Positions 46,461-55,419 are shown, numbered from the stretch's first letter. The stretch is DNA of 64,000 bases from Aquimonas sp. (GCA_022241605.1 JAKOMQ010000015.1:36846-100845), one strand, 5' to 3'. Notes: generated by a model not told the origin, from the sequence alone. Translations and numbers: made by a program.

Positions 46461-47663
46461 ATGAGCCAAAGCCTGAACGCCCGTCTTGCCGCCGAACTGG
46501 AGGAGATCCGCGCCGCCGGCCTGTTCAAGAGCGAGCGCATCATCGTCTCGCCGCAGGCAGCCGAGATCGAATTGGCCGACGGCCGCCGGGTGCTGAACTT
46601 CTGCGCCAATAATTATCTGGGTCTGGCTGACGATCCCGGCGTGATCGAAGCCGCCAAGCACGCGCTCGACACCCACGGCCACGGCATGGCCAGCGTCCGC
46701 TTCATCTGCGGCACCCAGGACCTGCACAAGCAGCTGGAGGACAAGATCGCAGAGTTCTTCGGCAAGGACGACGCCATCCTGTATGCCGCCTGCTTCGACG
46801 CCAACGGCGGCCTGTATGAGCCGCTGCTGGGCGAGCAGGACGCGATCATTTCCGACGCGCTCAACCACGCCTCGATCATCGACGGCGTCCGCCTGTGCAA
46901 GGCCAAACGCTACCGCTACGCCAACTGCGACATGGCCGATCTCGAGAAACAGCTGCAGCAGGCCCGCGCCGACGGCGTGCGCGACATCCTGATCACCACC
47001 GACGGCGTGTTCTCGATGGACGGTTTCATCGCTCCACTCGATGAGATCAGCGCACTGGCGCTGAAGTACGGCGCCAGCGTGCACATCGACGAATGCCACG
47101 CCACCGGCTTCCTCGGAGAAACCGGCCGCGGATCGGCCGAGGTCAAGGGCGTGCTGGAGCAGATCGACCTGATCACCGGCACCCTGGGCAAGGCACTGGG
47201 CGGCGCAATTGGCGGCTTTACCTGCGGCTCGCGCGAGGCCATCGAAATGCTGCGCCAGCGCTCACGGCCCTACCTCTTCTCCAACGCCCTGCCGCCTTCG
47301 GTGGTGGCCTCGGGCCTGGCGGTGTTCGAGCGCGTCGAGGCCGCCGGCGACCTGCGCGCGCGCCTGCGCGAGAACACCGCACGCTTCCGCGGCACGCTGG
47401 CCGCCGCCGGCTTTGATCTGAAGCCCGGCGAACACCCGATCGTGCCGGTGATGCTCTACGACGCCCCGCTGGCCCAGCGCTTCGCCACCGAGCTGCTGGA
47501 CGAAGGCGTCTACGCGATCGGCTTCTTCTTTCCGGTAGTGCCCAAGGGCCAGGCCCGGATCCGCACCCAGATGAGCGCCGCGCACACGCCCGAGCAGATC
47601 GACCGCGCCGCCGAGGCCTTCATCAAGGTCGGCAGGCGGCTGGGCGTGATCGCAGAGGGCTGA
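46461..47663 (+). CDS. kbl: 2-amino-3-ketobutyrate CoA ligase (glycine C-acetyltransferase)
   Basis: PLP enzyme converting 2-amino-3-ketobutyrate and CoA to glycine and acetyl-CoA, the second step of threonine breakdown through threonine dehydrogenase. The start is ATG 46461; the 934-aa track ORF is an upstream antisense extension. The 400 residues match the family length. Features: 'RVLNFCANNYLGLADDP', 'MASVRFICGTQDLHKQLE', 'VHIDECHATGFLGETGRG' and the PLP lysine K244 in 'LITGTLGKALGGAIGG', the same residue number as in E. coli. No tdh gene is next to it. Confidence 0.95.
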   Translation: MSQSLNARLAAELEEIRAAGLFKSERIIVSPQAAEIELADGRRVLNFCANNYLGLADDPGVIEAAKHALDTHGHGMASVRFICGTQDLHKQLEDKIAEFFGKDDAILYAACFDANGGLYEPLLGEQDAIISDALNHASIIDGVRLCKAKRYRYANCDMADLEKQLQQARADGVRDILITTDGVFSMDGFIAPLDEISALALKYGASVHIDECHATGFLGETGRGSAEVKGVLEQIDLITGTLGKALGGAIGGFTCGSREAIEMLRQRSRPYLFSNALPPSVVASGLAVFERVEAAGDLRARLRENTARFRGTLAAAGFDLKPGEHPIVPVMLYDAPLAQRFATELLDEGVYAIGFFFPVVPKGQARIRTQMSAAHTPEQIDRAAEAFIKVGRRLGVIAEG

Positions 47664-47818
47664 AGCGCCGGCACCGCGCCGACGCACTGTCAGGCAGGGA
47701 ACGATCCCGCGCTTGACCGGTCAGCCCAGGCTCTCGCAGCATTCAGCGGCCCCTGGCCACGGCGGACGGCCGCCGATTGCTGGGGGCCGTATCGATTTCC
47801 CTGCATGGGCCTTGAAAC

Positions 47819-48847
47819 ATGAATCTCCTGACTCCTCCGGCGCGCAGGCGCTGGTTGTTTTCTGCGCTTGCCGTCGCCTTGCTCGCCGCCTTGGCCGTTG
47901 CCTTGGCGCTTGGCCAGCGCAACCCGGATCCGCCGGCAGACCGTACCGCTGCCGCGCAGACCGTCGCTCCGACCGAGGCAGCAGGCGCGGCTGACGCCCC
48001 GCCGGAAGCCCTGCCCGATCCGCTCGACGCGCCCGCGATTCCGCTGCCTGCAATCGCCTCGGCGCCCACGATCCTTGCGCCGCTGCCGCCCGCCGACGCC
48101 CCACTGGCCGACATCTTCGATGAACTGCTCGACCGCCTGCAGCGCGGCGATGCGCGCGCGGGCTGCCGGCTGTATCGGGAGATTCGGCGGTGTTGGAAGT
48201 ACGCCGATGTCGCCGGCTCGCACCAGCGGCTGATGGCCATGGCGGCCAAGGGAAACGCCAGCGCAGCGGAGCTCGATATCGCCATAGACCTGCTTGCGCT
48301 CAACGAGTCGATGGCTCCCGGTGGACCGCAATCGGCCGAGGTCTGCGCGGGCATCGAGCTTGAGCGGCTGGAGAGCCACTACTTCGATACAGTCAGGCGC
48401 ACTGCGGAGCTGGGCGATGCCTTGGCCATGGTCGAGTTCGCCGAGGGCCGCGCCTTCCTGGCGCGTGAGTACGCGCGCCATCCCGAACGCTTGGCGCTCT
48501 GGCATCGCTTGGCGCCGGAGATGGCCGAGCGCGCCCTGCGCATGGGCACTCCCGAAGCCGCATGGCTGATCGCAGAAGCGAGGTCCGGCCCCAACGGATT
48601 GCTGGGTGAGCTGCTTCCCACCGACCGCGTCGAGGCCGAGGCCATGCGTCGCCTGCTGCAGATCGCCCGCCCCAGGAACCGCTTTTCACCCGACCACGAG
48701 CTCTCGACAGAGGAAACGGAGATCGCCCGACTGCGCGCCGAGACGCTGTACGAACGGTACTTCAAGCATCAGCCGCAACCAAAGACCATGCGCCGATGGC
48801 GCGACGACCTTACGCCTGAGATCGAGCAGTGCGAGCCTCTGACCTGA
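47819..48847 (+). CDS. Membrane-anchored protein of unknown function
   Basis: I do not recognise this 342-residue protein. A basic N-terminus and one membrane helix (about 12-33, 'FSALAVALLAALAVALALG') are followed by a Pro/Ala-rich linker (about 35-95). The helical periplasmic domain has 'DELLDRLQRGDARAGCRLYR' and 'IRRCWKYADVAG', where two cysteines lie close enough to bond. Alternating helices around 'AEYGDAL'-like 'TAELGDALAMVEFAEGRAF' and 'RALRMGTPEAAWLIAEARSG' recall Sel1/TPR-like repeats. It stands alone, about 155 bases from kbl. Confidence 0.75.
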   Translation: MNLLTPPARRRWLFSALAVALLAALAVALALGQRNPDPPADRTAAAQTVAPTEAAGAADAPPEALPDPLDAPAIPLPAIASAPTILAPLPPADAPLADIFDELLDRLQRGDARAGCRLYREIRRCWKYADVAGSHQRLMAMAAKGNASAAELDIAIDLLALNESMAPGGPQSAEVCAGIELERLESHYFDTVRRTAELGDALAMVEFAEGRAFLAREYARHPERLALWHRLAPEMAERALRMGTPEAAWLIAEARSGPNGLLGELLPTDRVEAEAMRRLLQIARPRNRFSPDHELSTEETEIARLRAETLYERYFKHQPQPKTMRRWRDDLTPEIEQCEPLT

Positions 48848-48988
48848 GCCCGAGCTCTTCGAGGGCATCACGCCCGCCAGACGCGAGCTGGGTCAGCTTC
48901 CTTCCGGTACTCGGCCAGGTGCATGGCGCCCGTGGCGCCTGACCCCTCCCGCGCAAACGGCTTCAGAAGCGCGTTACGCCCAAACCCC

Positions 48989-49384
48989 ATGCGCCCCACC
49001 CTCAAACGCCTGTTCCTGCTCGCGCTGGATCACGACGCCCAGGCCGAGCACCTGCCTGACGGCCGCTGGCGCACGCGCTGCCTGCACTGCCGGGCAAGGC
49101 TGGAGTTCAAGGCCGACGGCGAGCCGCTGGGTGCGGGCTCGCTGGAGCACGTGGTGCCGCAGGCCTGGTTCGGCAAGCGCGCGGCGGACGCGCTGTGCGC
49201 GCGGGTGGACCATGCGCCCAACGACGCCCGCAACCTGGCGCTGGCCTGCGCCACCTGCAACCAGTCCAAGGGCAAGGGCCCGGACGCCCGCGGGCCGCAG
49301 GACGCGCGCGCGCTGGAGGTCGTCACCGCCCTGCTGGAGCGGCGCCTGCAGCGCTGGCGGGATGCGCCGGGCTCGGGCGACTGA
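48989..49384 (+). CDS. HNH endonuclease-domain protein
   Basis: A 131-residue protein starting at ATG 48989. Zinc-site cysteines are in 'CLHCRA' and 'CATCN', the HNH core is 'LEHVVPQAWFG' with 'NDARNLALACATCNQSKGKG', and a helical tail follows. HNH domains cut DNA in many contexts; small stand-alone versions like this are common and mostly uncharacterised. No methyltransferase, toxin or phage gene lies beside it. Its TGA stop lies within the end of a repeat copy (49381 onward). Confidence 0.85.
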   Translation: MRPTLKRLFLLALDHDAQAEHLPDGRWRTRCLHCRARLEFKADGEPLGAGSLEHVVPQAWFGKRAADALCARVDHAPNDARNLALACATCNQSKGKGPDARGPQDARALEVVTALLERRLQRWRDAPGSGD

Positions 49385-49469
49385 AGGCATGTGAGAAGTA
49401 TCTGCCTGCTGCGGCCGCCGCTGGACGCCCCACCCGCTGCGGCGTCCGAGTTTTTTCACAGGCGGTGAG
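49381..49469. repeat. Short palindromic copy of the dispersed repeat family
   Basis: An 89-base element opening 'CTGAAGGCATGTGAGAAG', then 'CTGCCTGCTGCGGCCGCCGC', and closing with 'GTTTTTTCACAGGCGGTGAG', an inverted partner of the opening. An inner stem GGACGCC/GGCGTCC lies between. It looks like a shorter (internally deleted) version of the 10159-10343 element. The HNH stop codon falls within its first four bases. Confidence 0.7.
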
Positions 49470-49591
49470 CCGAAGCTCGCTGGGCTGTTGGCCACCCGCT
49501 AGGCCAGCACCGTGCTGCACAGCCAGAGCATTGTGCCGCGGCCGTACCGCTGACCAGGACGCCGGCCCTGCGCGCTCAGGCGCTGCCAAAT

Positions 49592-50188
49592 TCAGTAGCC
49601 CAGGCTGTCGAACTCGTTGATGTTCTCCAGCAGCAGGGTCACCCCTTGCTCAAGCTGCTCGCGCGAGCGGGCATTCGACACCTGGCGGATGCTGTCGACG
49701 ATCGCGATCCACCAGCGCATGTGGCGCGCGCTGACCTGTGCGGCCACCGGCACCATGTCGCGGGCCAGGCCGAGGATGTCCATGCATTCGGTCTTCAGCG
49801 CCACCATGCTTTCGAGGTCAAGCCGGCTGCCCTGCAGCTCGCGCAGGTAGCGGCGCACGATCTTCGGGTCCTGCTCCAGCACCGCGGTCGGGGCCGGTTC
49901 GGCGTGCGGCGGCAGCAGCGCGATGTCGAGCTTGGACAGGAAGCCGCGCAAGGTGCCGCGCAGCGACAGCCACAGCTCTATGCGGTGGGCGCGCTCGCGC
50001 GAGAGCTGCAGCAGCGACAGCAGGCCGACCAGGAAGAAGCCCTCCAGCGCGAACGCGAACAGCTCCGGCGTCAGGTTCTCGAATACCGGCTCCTTGCCGT
50101 AGACGATCATCCAGCTCAGCAGGCCGATGCCCAGAAGCGCGAGCGCCGCCATCGAGAGGATGATGTAGAAGGCATTACTGGTGCGCAT
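49592..50188 (-). CDS. Two-helix inner-membrane protein of unknown function
   Basis: A 198-residue protein from ATG 50188 (preceded by GGAGCGGACG; the track start at 50203 is less well supported). Two hydrophobic segments at the N-terminus (about 7-30 and 41-66, 'ALEGFFLVGLLSLLQL') are followed by a helical cytoplasmic domain with 'VLEQDPKIVRRYLRELQGSR' and 'LEQGVTLLLENINEFDSLGY'. I do not recognise a family. The start overlaps the upstream gene by 14 bases, so the two are translated together and probably act together. Confidence 0.7.
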   Translation of the reverse strand: MRTSNAFYIILSMAALALLGIGLLSWMIVYGKEPVFENLTPELFAFALEGFFLVGLLSLLQLSRERAHRIELWLSLRGTLRGFLSKLDIALLPPHAEPAPTAVLEQDPKIVRRYLRELQGSRLDLESMVALKTECMDILGLARDMVPVAAQVSARHMRWWIAIVDSIRQVSNARSREQLEQGVTLLLENINEFDSLGY

Positions 50189-50747
50189 CGTCCGCTCCAG
50201 CACCGTCCGTCGCCGCCAGCGCCATCACCACGCGCGCGATGCGTCCTGCTTCTGCCGCGCTGAGATCGAAGGGCAGGTTGCTGATGTACACGGTCACACC
50301 GTCGCGCAGCGGCACCGTCAGGTAGTCCTTGCGCCGTTCGCTGACGGCCAGCGCGATGTCCTCCAGAGCGCGCGCTTCTTCAGCGTTGTCAGGCGGCGAC
50401 ACAAAGCAGCGCAGATCGCGCCGCAGTGCGTTTCCGCTGATGGTGGCGAAGTCTCCGGGGTTGCCGAGCCAGGCGAGGTAGTCGACCAGCGCCTCGCCAA
50501 CGCGGATGCGGTACAGCTCGAGGACTTCCGGGCGGATCGTGCTGCCCTGCACCTTGTGCAGCCGTCCGGGCAAGCGGTCGACGTCGATGCGGCGGATATC
50601 GGCGCGCTCAGCGGGCGTCAGCACGGTGAACAGGGCGTCGATCGCGTTGGCGCGGCTGCGCGCCACGGCCGGATTCAGCAGGCCCTGTTTCGGCGCCTCG
50701 CGGAGGAAATCGAGCAAACGTTCTGGGGTGAAATCTTGGTCGGACAC
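50175..50747 (-). CDS. Unknown protein with an integrase core-binding-like N-terminus
   Basis: A 190-residue protein. I start at GTG 50747 ('VSDQDFTPERLLDFLREAPK'); the extra 57 residues of the track ORF lack family character, but the GTG has no strong Shine-Dalgarno, so the start is uncertain. Residues 5-95 ('NPAVARSRANAIDALFTVLT' to 'YRIRVGEALVDYLAWLGNPG') resemble the SAM-like core-binding domain of tyrosine recombinases. There is no catalytic R-H-R-Y domain after it; instead a beta-rich part ('RKDYLTVPLRDGVTVYISNL', 'FDLSAAEAGRIARVVMAL') closes the protein. Function unknown; a DNA-binding role is inferred. Confidence 0.6.
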   Translation of the reverse strand: MSDQDFTPERLLDFLREAPKQGLLNPAVARSRANAIDALFTVLTPAERADIRRIDVDRLPGRLHKVQGSTIRPEVLELYRIRVGEALVDYLAWLGNPGDFATISGNALRRDLRCFVSPPDNAEEARALEDIALAVSERRKDYLTVPLRDGVTVYISNLPFDLSAAEAGRIARVVMALAATDGAGADDAHQ

Positions 50748-50983
50748 GGCGGCGTTCGTCGGTCGGAAAGGGCGCGCGCGGCTGCCGCCGCACGGGCTGC
50801 ATCCTACCGTGGCCACGCCGGCATGGGTGGCAGGCAGCGCTCGGCAGGGATCCGCAAAGCAGTGCATGCCCTCGGCCACCCGCGATCCTCGGCTGCAGGC
50901 GGGATCGTCTCGACGCACGCATGGTGCAACGCCATCGAAGCCACATGTCCATCACCGCTCTGTGCAGCGCTGGCTGCGGTAGC

Positions 50984-51067
50984 TTCAGAGCGTGTGAAAC
51001 ATCCGAACACTACCGCTGCGCGCGTACAACGGCAGCTGCAGAGGGCGGGCGGTCTTTCAGATGTGCC
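50984..51067. repeat. Diverged copy of the dispersed repeat family
   Basis: Opens 'TTCAGAGCGTGTGAAACATCC', matching the left end of the full element, and ends 'GGTCTTTCAGATGTGCCC', a weak inverted partner. The interior is divergent. Boundaries are approximate. Confidence 0.5.
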
Positions 51068-51273
51068 CACGAAATTGATCCCTCACTCCGACGCTTGTCG
51101 TGGCCCCCCCGCAAACACCGGCTGTTCGTGGGAGTGAGCTTGCTCGCGACGCGCAGGGTGGGTGTGGGGCGCAGGCTGCAGTCGCCGGCAAGCAGGCGCC
51201 TTCCAAGAGCGCGAGCGGACGGATTCAGGTTTCTTGAAGAACGCCCGCACCGCTGCGCGGGATTGAAAAGCCC

Positions 51274-51325
51274 TCAGAGCGTGTGAACAAACCCAGATGC
51301 CGCAGCTGCAGTAGCCGGGCGGCTT
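51274..51325 (+). repeat. Arm of the dispersed repeat family
   Basis: 'TCAGAGCGTGTGAACAAACC' followed by 'CAGATGCCGCAGCTGCAGTA' matches the left end of the full element. It lies 15 bases from the stop of the convergent DUF418 gene. No opposite arm is evident. Confidence 0.55.
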
Positions 51326-51340
51326 CTATACCACCTGCTG

Positions 51341-52555
51341 TCAGGCCGTCACCGGCCTGCGCCAGCCAGGCCGCACCCCGCGGATGGCCCATCGCCACAG
51401 CCACTCCAGCGGGCCCAACCGGTGATGGCGCAGCCACAGCGCGGACAGACCGATCTGCAGCAGCGCGAGGGCCAGCGCGATCGGCACCGCCACGGCCGGC
51501 CCGATCCGGCCATACAGGCCCAGCCCGACTCCATAGAAGATCAGCCAGGCAAGCACCGACTGCATCAGGTAGTTGGTGAGCGTCATGCGCCCGGCCGGCG
51601 CCAGCCAGCGCAGCCCGGCATGCCAGAACGGATGGGTGGCCAGCACCGCGACCGCACCCAGATACCCCAGCGCCAGCACTGGCGCCGCGGCGAAGTGCAT
51701 CAGCGCGGCCAGCACCATGTGTGCCGGTGACGCCTGCGGCCCCATCAACCACCACAGCAGGGTGGAGCCCCCCTGCAGCAGCAGGCCGAAGAGCAGGCCG
51801 CGCTGCGTCAGCCGCAGCAGGTCCGCGCGATGCGACAGCGCATCCTGCAGCCAGCCAGTGCGTGCCAGCCACAGGCCCAGCAGGAAACAGCCGAGGATCG
51901 GCAGCACCGTGCCGAACAGCGAGACCGGCAGGTAGAGCCCCATCGCGAGCTGGTGGTTGAGCGCGATCAGGGGCAGGGGCGAGGATGAGGTGTGGCCGGC
52001 ATGGATCTCGGCGATGTCCGGCATGCCGCCACCGAGATCCATGCCCAGCATGCGGGCGATCGCGAAGAACAGGAACGGCCCCAGCGTGGTCGCAAACGCG
52101 ATCATCGCCCACAGCGCGCGGCCCGGCAGCCGCCACAGCAACAGCAGCAGCAGGCCCGCGATCACGTACAGGCGCAGCACATCGAAGCCATACAGCAGGT
52201 GCCCGTGCAGCAGCCCGATCACGGCCAGCACCGCCATGCGCCGCGCGAACACGCGCTCGAAGTGCTCGCCCAGCTGCTGCGAGCGCTGGAGCTGCAGCGC
52301 GAAGGCCACGCCGAACATCAGCGCGAACAGCGCGCGCGACTTCTCGCGCAGGAAGAACTCAAGCGCCCAGGCGACCGACCCATCCAGCGCGGCGAGCGGC
52401 AGGCCGGGAAGCGCCTCCTTGGGGATCGTCCAGCCCCAGCCGGTGAAGTCGAAGGCGCAGTGCACCACCAGAATCAGCACCAGCGCGAGTCCGCGCAGGA
52501 TGTCGATGGTCTCCTGCCGTTCGGCGGATGGAAAAGCGCTGTCGGGTTGGCTCAT
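51341..52555 (-). CDS. DUF418 family polytopic membrane protein
   Basis: A 404-residue inner-membrane protein from ATG 52555 (GGAG upstream); the track ORF extends into the neighbouring gene. It opens with the family signature 'RQETIDILRGLALVLILVVH', has about nine or ten membrane helices, and ends in the DUF418 domain (about 225-390) with 'LRWLAPAGRMTLTNYLMQS'. The fold is related to acyltransferase-3/OpgC-like proteins that modify surface or exported molecules, but no substrate is known for DUF418. It is followed by a 45-base gap from the secreted propeller gene on the same strand. Confidence 0.87.
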   Translation of the reverse strand: MSQPDSAFPSAERQETIDILRGLALVLILVVHCAFDFTGWGWTIPKEALPGLPLAALDGSVAWALEFFLREKSRALFALMFGVAFALQLQRSQQLGEHFERVFARRMAVLAVIGLLHGHLLYGFDVLRLYVIAGLLLLLLWRLPGRALWAMIAFATTLGPFLFFAIARMLGMDLGGGMPDIAEIHAGHTSSSPLPLIALNHQLAMGLYLPVSLFGTVLPILGCFLLGLWLARTGWLQDALSHRADLLRLTQRGLLFGLLLQGGSTLLWWLMGPQASPAHMVLAALMHFAAAPVLALGYLGAVAVLATHPFWHAGLRWLAPAGRMTLTNYLMQSVLAWLIFYGVGLGLYGRIGPAVAVPIALALALLQIGLSALWLRHHRLGPLEWLWRWAIRGVRPGWRRPVTA

Positions 52556-52604
52556 CGCGACTCCTCGGGAAGTCATCAGCATCCGCCTTTCCGGCAGGGC
52601 CGGC

Positions 52605-53552
52605 TTATGGCTCGAACCCGTCCTCAAAGATGCAGTCGTCATCGACCGCCGCGATTCGGCTGATGCGGCCTCCACTGTAGTGCGACAGATACAGGCTGCG
52701 GTCGGGGCCAAACTTGATGTCGTAGGGCGAGCCGGTGAACCCGGATCCGACATCGGTGATCTGACCCGGGGCATCGACCCGGTGCAGCGTGCCCGTCGCC
52801 TGCCGCAGCACCCAAAGTCCGCGCCCGAACGCACAGCCCGGGCCGAAGTCCAGCGCCACGCGCGACGGGAATTGCGCATAGCTCAGGATCAAGAGGCTGC
52901 CGTCGGCGGCAAAGACGGTGATCCGGCCATTGCCATCTGCTGCGAAGACGCGTCCGTCGGGCGCAATGGCAAGGTGGAAGGCCGTGCGGTTGTTCGGCAG
53001 TGTTGCGAACACCGTCGGCGCCTCCCCGGCCTCGCTGATCCAGATTTGTCCGGAGCCCGCGTCGGCGAAGAACAGGCGCCCCTGACGATCGAAGCGCATC
53101 TCGGAAGGGTTGGTCCAGGCCGTGGACGTCCACAGCTGCACAACCTGCTGATCGGGTCGAACCGCACTGATCGAGCCGCGCGTCGGCGAGGTCGAGTTGC
53201 CGCCGGTGAGGACGCTGCCCGGCACGCCGGACACCACGCCCAGCCCGTCGAAGACCACCGGATCAGGATCAGGTGTCTGCGTGTTTCCGTAGTTCTGGAT
53301 CGGCGCACCACCAGGCCCGATACGGATGAGAAACTGCGGCGCGATGCTGCCGACCGGCGGCGAGAGGTCGCGGCCGGCGTACAGGGTTCCATCCGGCGCA
53401 AACGCCAGAAACACGGGTCCCATCACCGGCTCCGCATAGGTGCTGACGGTGAAGCCGGGCACGGACTGGGCGGCGACGGGAAGCGAGGCCACCAGCAGGG
53501 CGGCCCACACTGCGCCGAATCGGGAAACCTGTGGCGCGCGGCAGGTGTTCAT
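52605..53552 (-). CDS. Secreted beta-propeller (SMP-30/NHL-like) protein with DGFE tag
   Basis: A 315-residue protein from ATG 53552 (GAGGAG upstream). The signal peptide ends near 'ASLPVAAQS'. The body is a six-blade-like propeller with repeated 'FAPDGTLYAGRDL', 'RFDRQGRLFFADAGSG', 'AIAPDGRVFAADGNGR' and 'KFGPDRSLYLSHYSGG' units, as in SMP-30/gluconolactonase and NHL families; no catalytic metal site is clear. It ends 'DDCIFEDGFEP', the C-terminal tag shared by many secreted proteins in this bacterial group. Ligand unknown. The tag suggests export or surface sorting, which is inference. Confidence 0.8.
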   Translation of the reverse strand: MNTCRAPQVSRFGAVWAALLVASLPVAAQSVPGFTVSTYAEPVMGPVFLAFAPDGTLYAGRDLSPPVGSIAPQFLIRIGPGGAPIQNYGNTQTPDPDPVVFDGLGVVSGVPGSVLTGGNSTSPTRGSISAVRPDQQVVQLWTSTAWTNPSEMRFDRQGRLFFADAGSGQIWISEAGEAPTVFATLPNNRTAFHLAIAPDGRVFAADGNGRITVFAADGSLLILSYAQFPSRVALDFGPGCAFGRGLWVLRQATGTLHRVDAPGQITDVGSGFTGSPYDIKFGPDRSLYLSHYSGGRISRIAAVDDDCIFEDGFEP

Positions 53553-53705
53553 GCGCTGCTCCTCGAAGATAACGAAGGGGGAGCCAAGCAACTCACTTGG
53601 CATAGCGGCCAGCAGTGCGGCATGTCATGCGCTGCGCTGCTGAAGTGGAGGAGGCTCATCCGGGCCGTCCATGGCCCAGTGGAGCGCTGGGAAATGCATC
53701 GGCGC

Positions 53706-55418
53706 TCAGCGCGGCTGCGCCAGCGCTGTCTCCAGGCGATCCAATCGCCGCCCGATCTCGGAAGACTCCACGCGCAGATCCACCAGCCCCTCGCGCTGCT
53801 CGCGCTGCCGCAAGGCAAGCTCGCGGGTGGCGGCCGTGGTCAGCACGTGGATATCGGACAGGTTGACCTGCAGCAGCGCCTCCGCGGCGTGTGCAGCCAC
53901 CTCCTCGACCGTGACCGCCGTGGGCCAGACCTCGGCGAGCTCCTGCGCGATGAAGCCGAAGTGCTCACGGTCTTCTGCGCCCAGCGTCGCGAGGTAGTCC
54001 GGACGATAGCGATAACGCACCGGGCGCAGCGCGAGCAGGGTTTCGACCGCCCCCTGCAGCGGCTCGATCCGGTGCTTGACCCGCGCGTCGGAAGTGGTGT
54101 CCCAGAGGCTCTGGCCATCGTTACGGCGGGCGCCGGCGGTTGCCCAGAAGACGCCGGGGTTGGGGATGACCAGGACGCCGCTGCCGACCCGCACGCCGGC
54201 ATCGCTGGTCGTCAACAGCACCGTGGTGAAGCCCGAGGAGACCACAAAGGGAAAGCGCTGCGCAGGCGCACGCACGCGGAACCAGTCGACGCTGTTGCCG
54301 GTGGTGTTGTCATCATGGGTGAACTGCACCGAGCCCTCGGCGCGCGCCAAAAACTGATTGGTGCCGCGGGAGACGAAGTCCTCGTTGCGGCTGTCGGCCC
54401 AGGCGAAGGTGCCCTGGTCACCCGCTTCGCCCACGCCCTCGATGTCGCCGCAGCGGAGCAAGGGAAGACCCTCCGCGCGTGGCCGGACCTTGGCCCGACG
54501 CCCGCCTGCCCAAGAGTAGTCGCCGCCCGCGCAGTTGAGCGCGCCACCGTCGGCCGTCGAGGAAACACCCGCTGCCCTGTTGCTGGCACCGCCCATCACG
54601 ACACCGGCTGCACCGCTGCCGATGTTGTCCTCGCCACCCAGTACGGTCGCCCTGTCGCTGTGCGCGTCGTTGGAGCGGCCTCCGCCGAGGGTGGTGGCTT
54701 CTCCTGACCAGACGATGTGACCCAGACCGCCCCCCATCACGCTGAACGCGGAGGCGATGGTGTCTCCAACCGCAACATTGCGCGCACCGCCGCGCACCGT
54801 TCCGTAGTGGACCGACATCAGATGGTTGCCGGCGGCGGGCTCGGCGGGGTCCCCGGCTACGGGGGAACCGCCTCCCGAAATGGTCGTCCCCCTGGCATTG
54901 CCACCGAGGACGTTCTGGGCGGCACCAGCACCGATATTGGCCGTGATGGTCGACCCGCCCACCGAACGTGGCTCGATCCACAGGCTGCGCTGACCGTTGC
55001 TGGCCAGAGTGAAAGACATGTCGTCTGTCGTGCCCACCGAGTGAACGCTGGCGCTGAGGCCAATGTTGCCGACGCTGCTCCAGCAGGCAGCAGGGGAACC
55101 ACCGGCTTCGAAGCCATCGGCGAACAGCCCGCCCGGGCCGCAGCCGGCAGCTGCGGCGGCTTTGGTCCCTGTGGCGATGGGCGCGCTCACGTTGGCATCC
55201 AGCGCCGCGGTTTGGTGCGCCTTGGCCAGCAGCACGAAGCGCCCATCTTCACTGGCAGCGTTTGGCCGCAGTTGGCCGTGCAACGCGTAGCGCGCCGCGG
55301 GCTCAGCGGCCAGGGCTGGCACAGCAAGCGCCAGCGCCAGGCCAAGCGCGGTGAGCACTCCAGGGCCGCGGCGGGATGCCAAGCATCCATGGCCCTGCCG
55401 AAACTTGCGGCCTGCCAT
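53706..55418 (-). CDS. Secreted YadA-head-like protein with S74 endosialidase-chaperone domain
   Basis: A 570-residue protein from ATG 55418. The signal peptide ends near 'LAVPALAAEP'; an internal 'GLFADGFEAGG' resembles the DGFE tag. The middle carries YadA-like head repeats with 'VLGGEDNIGSGAAGVVMGGA'-type turns. The C-terminal part has the peptidase S74 intramolecular chaperone: 'TTSDARVKHRIEPL' with the S443-D444 self-cleavage pair and 'DREHFGFIAQELAEVWPTAV', then a short coiled coil. In phage tail spikes this domain guides trimer formation and cuts itself off. No outer-membrane anchor is visible. It begins one base after the stop of its paralog, so the two are one operon. Confidence 0.82.
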   Translation of the reverse strand: MAGRKFRQGHGCLASRRGPGVLTALGLALALAVPALAAEPAARYALHGQLRPNAASEDGRFVLLAKAHQTAALDANVSAPIATGTKAAAAAGCGPGGLFADGFEAGGSPAACWSSVGNIGLSASVHSVGTTDDMSFTLASNGQRSLWIEPRSVGGSTITANIGAGAAQNVLGGNARGTTISGGGSPVAGDPAEPAAGNHLMSVHYGTVRGGARNVAVGDTIASAFSVMGGGLGHIVWSGEATTLGGGRSNDAHSDRATVLGGEDNIGSGAAGVVMGGASNRAAGVSSTADGGALNCAGGDYSWAGGRRAKVRPRAEGLPLLRCGDIEGVGEAGDQGTFAWADSRNEDFVSRGTNQFLARAEGSVQFTHDDNTTGNSVDWFRVRAPAQRFPFVVSSGFTTVLLTTSDAGVRVGSGVLVIPNPGVFWATAGARRNDGQSLWDTTSDARVKHRIEPLQGAVETLLALRPVRYRYRPDYLATLGAEDREHFGFIAQELAEVWPTAVTVEEVAAHAAEALLQVNLSDIHVLTTAATRELALRQREQREGLVDLRVESSEIGRRLDRLETALAQPR

Positions 55419-55419
55419 G

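Larger units (their letters stand above)
50748..51340. other. Gene-free interval of about 590 bases with repeat copies
   Basis: The ORFs drawn here are short and lack protein character. Two copies of the dispersed repeat start near 50984 and 51274. The sequence between them (about 51080-51260) shows nothing I can identify. The promoter of the 50175-50747 gene should lie near the left edge, but no clear elements are seen. Confidence 0.5.

Noticed and set aside
46323-47099. Long N-terminal extension of the tamA ORF
   Set aside because: Lies antisense to kbl; the true signal peptide begins at 46322.
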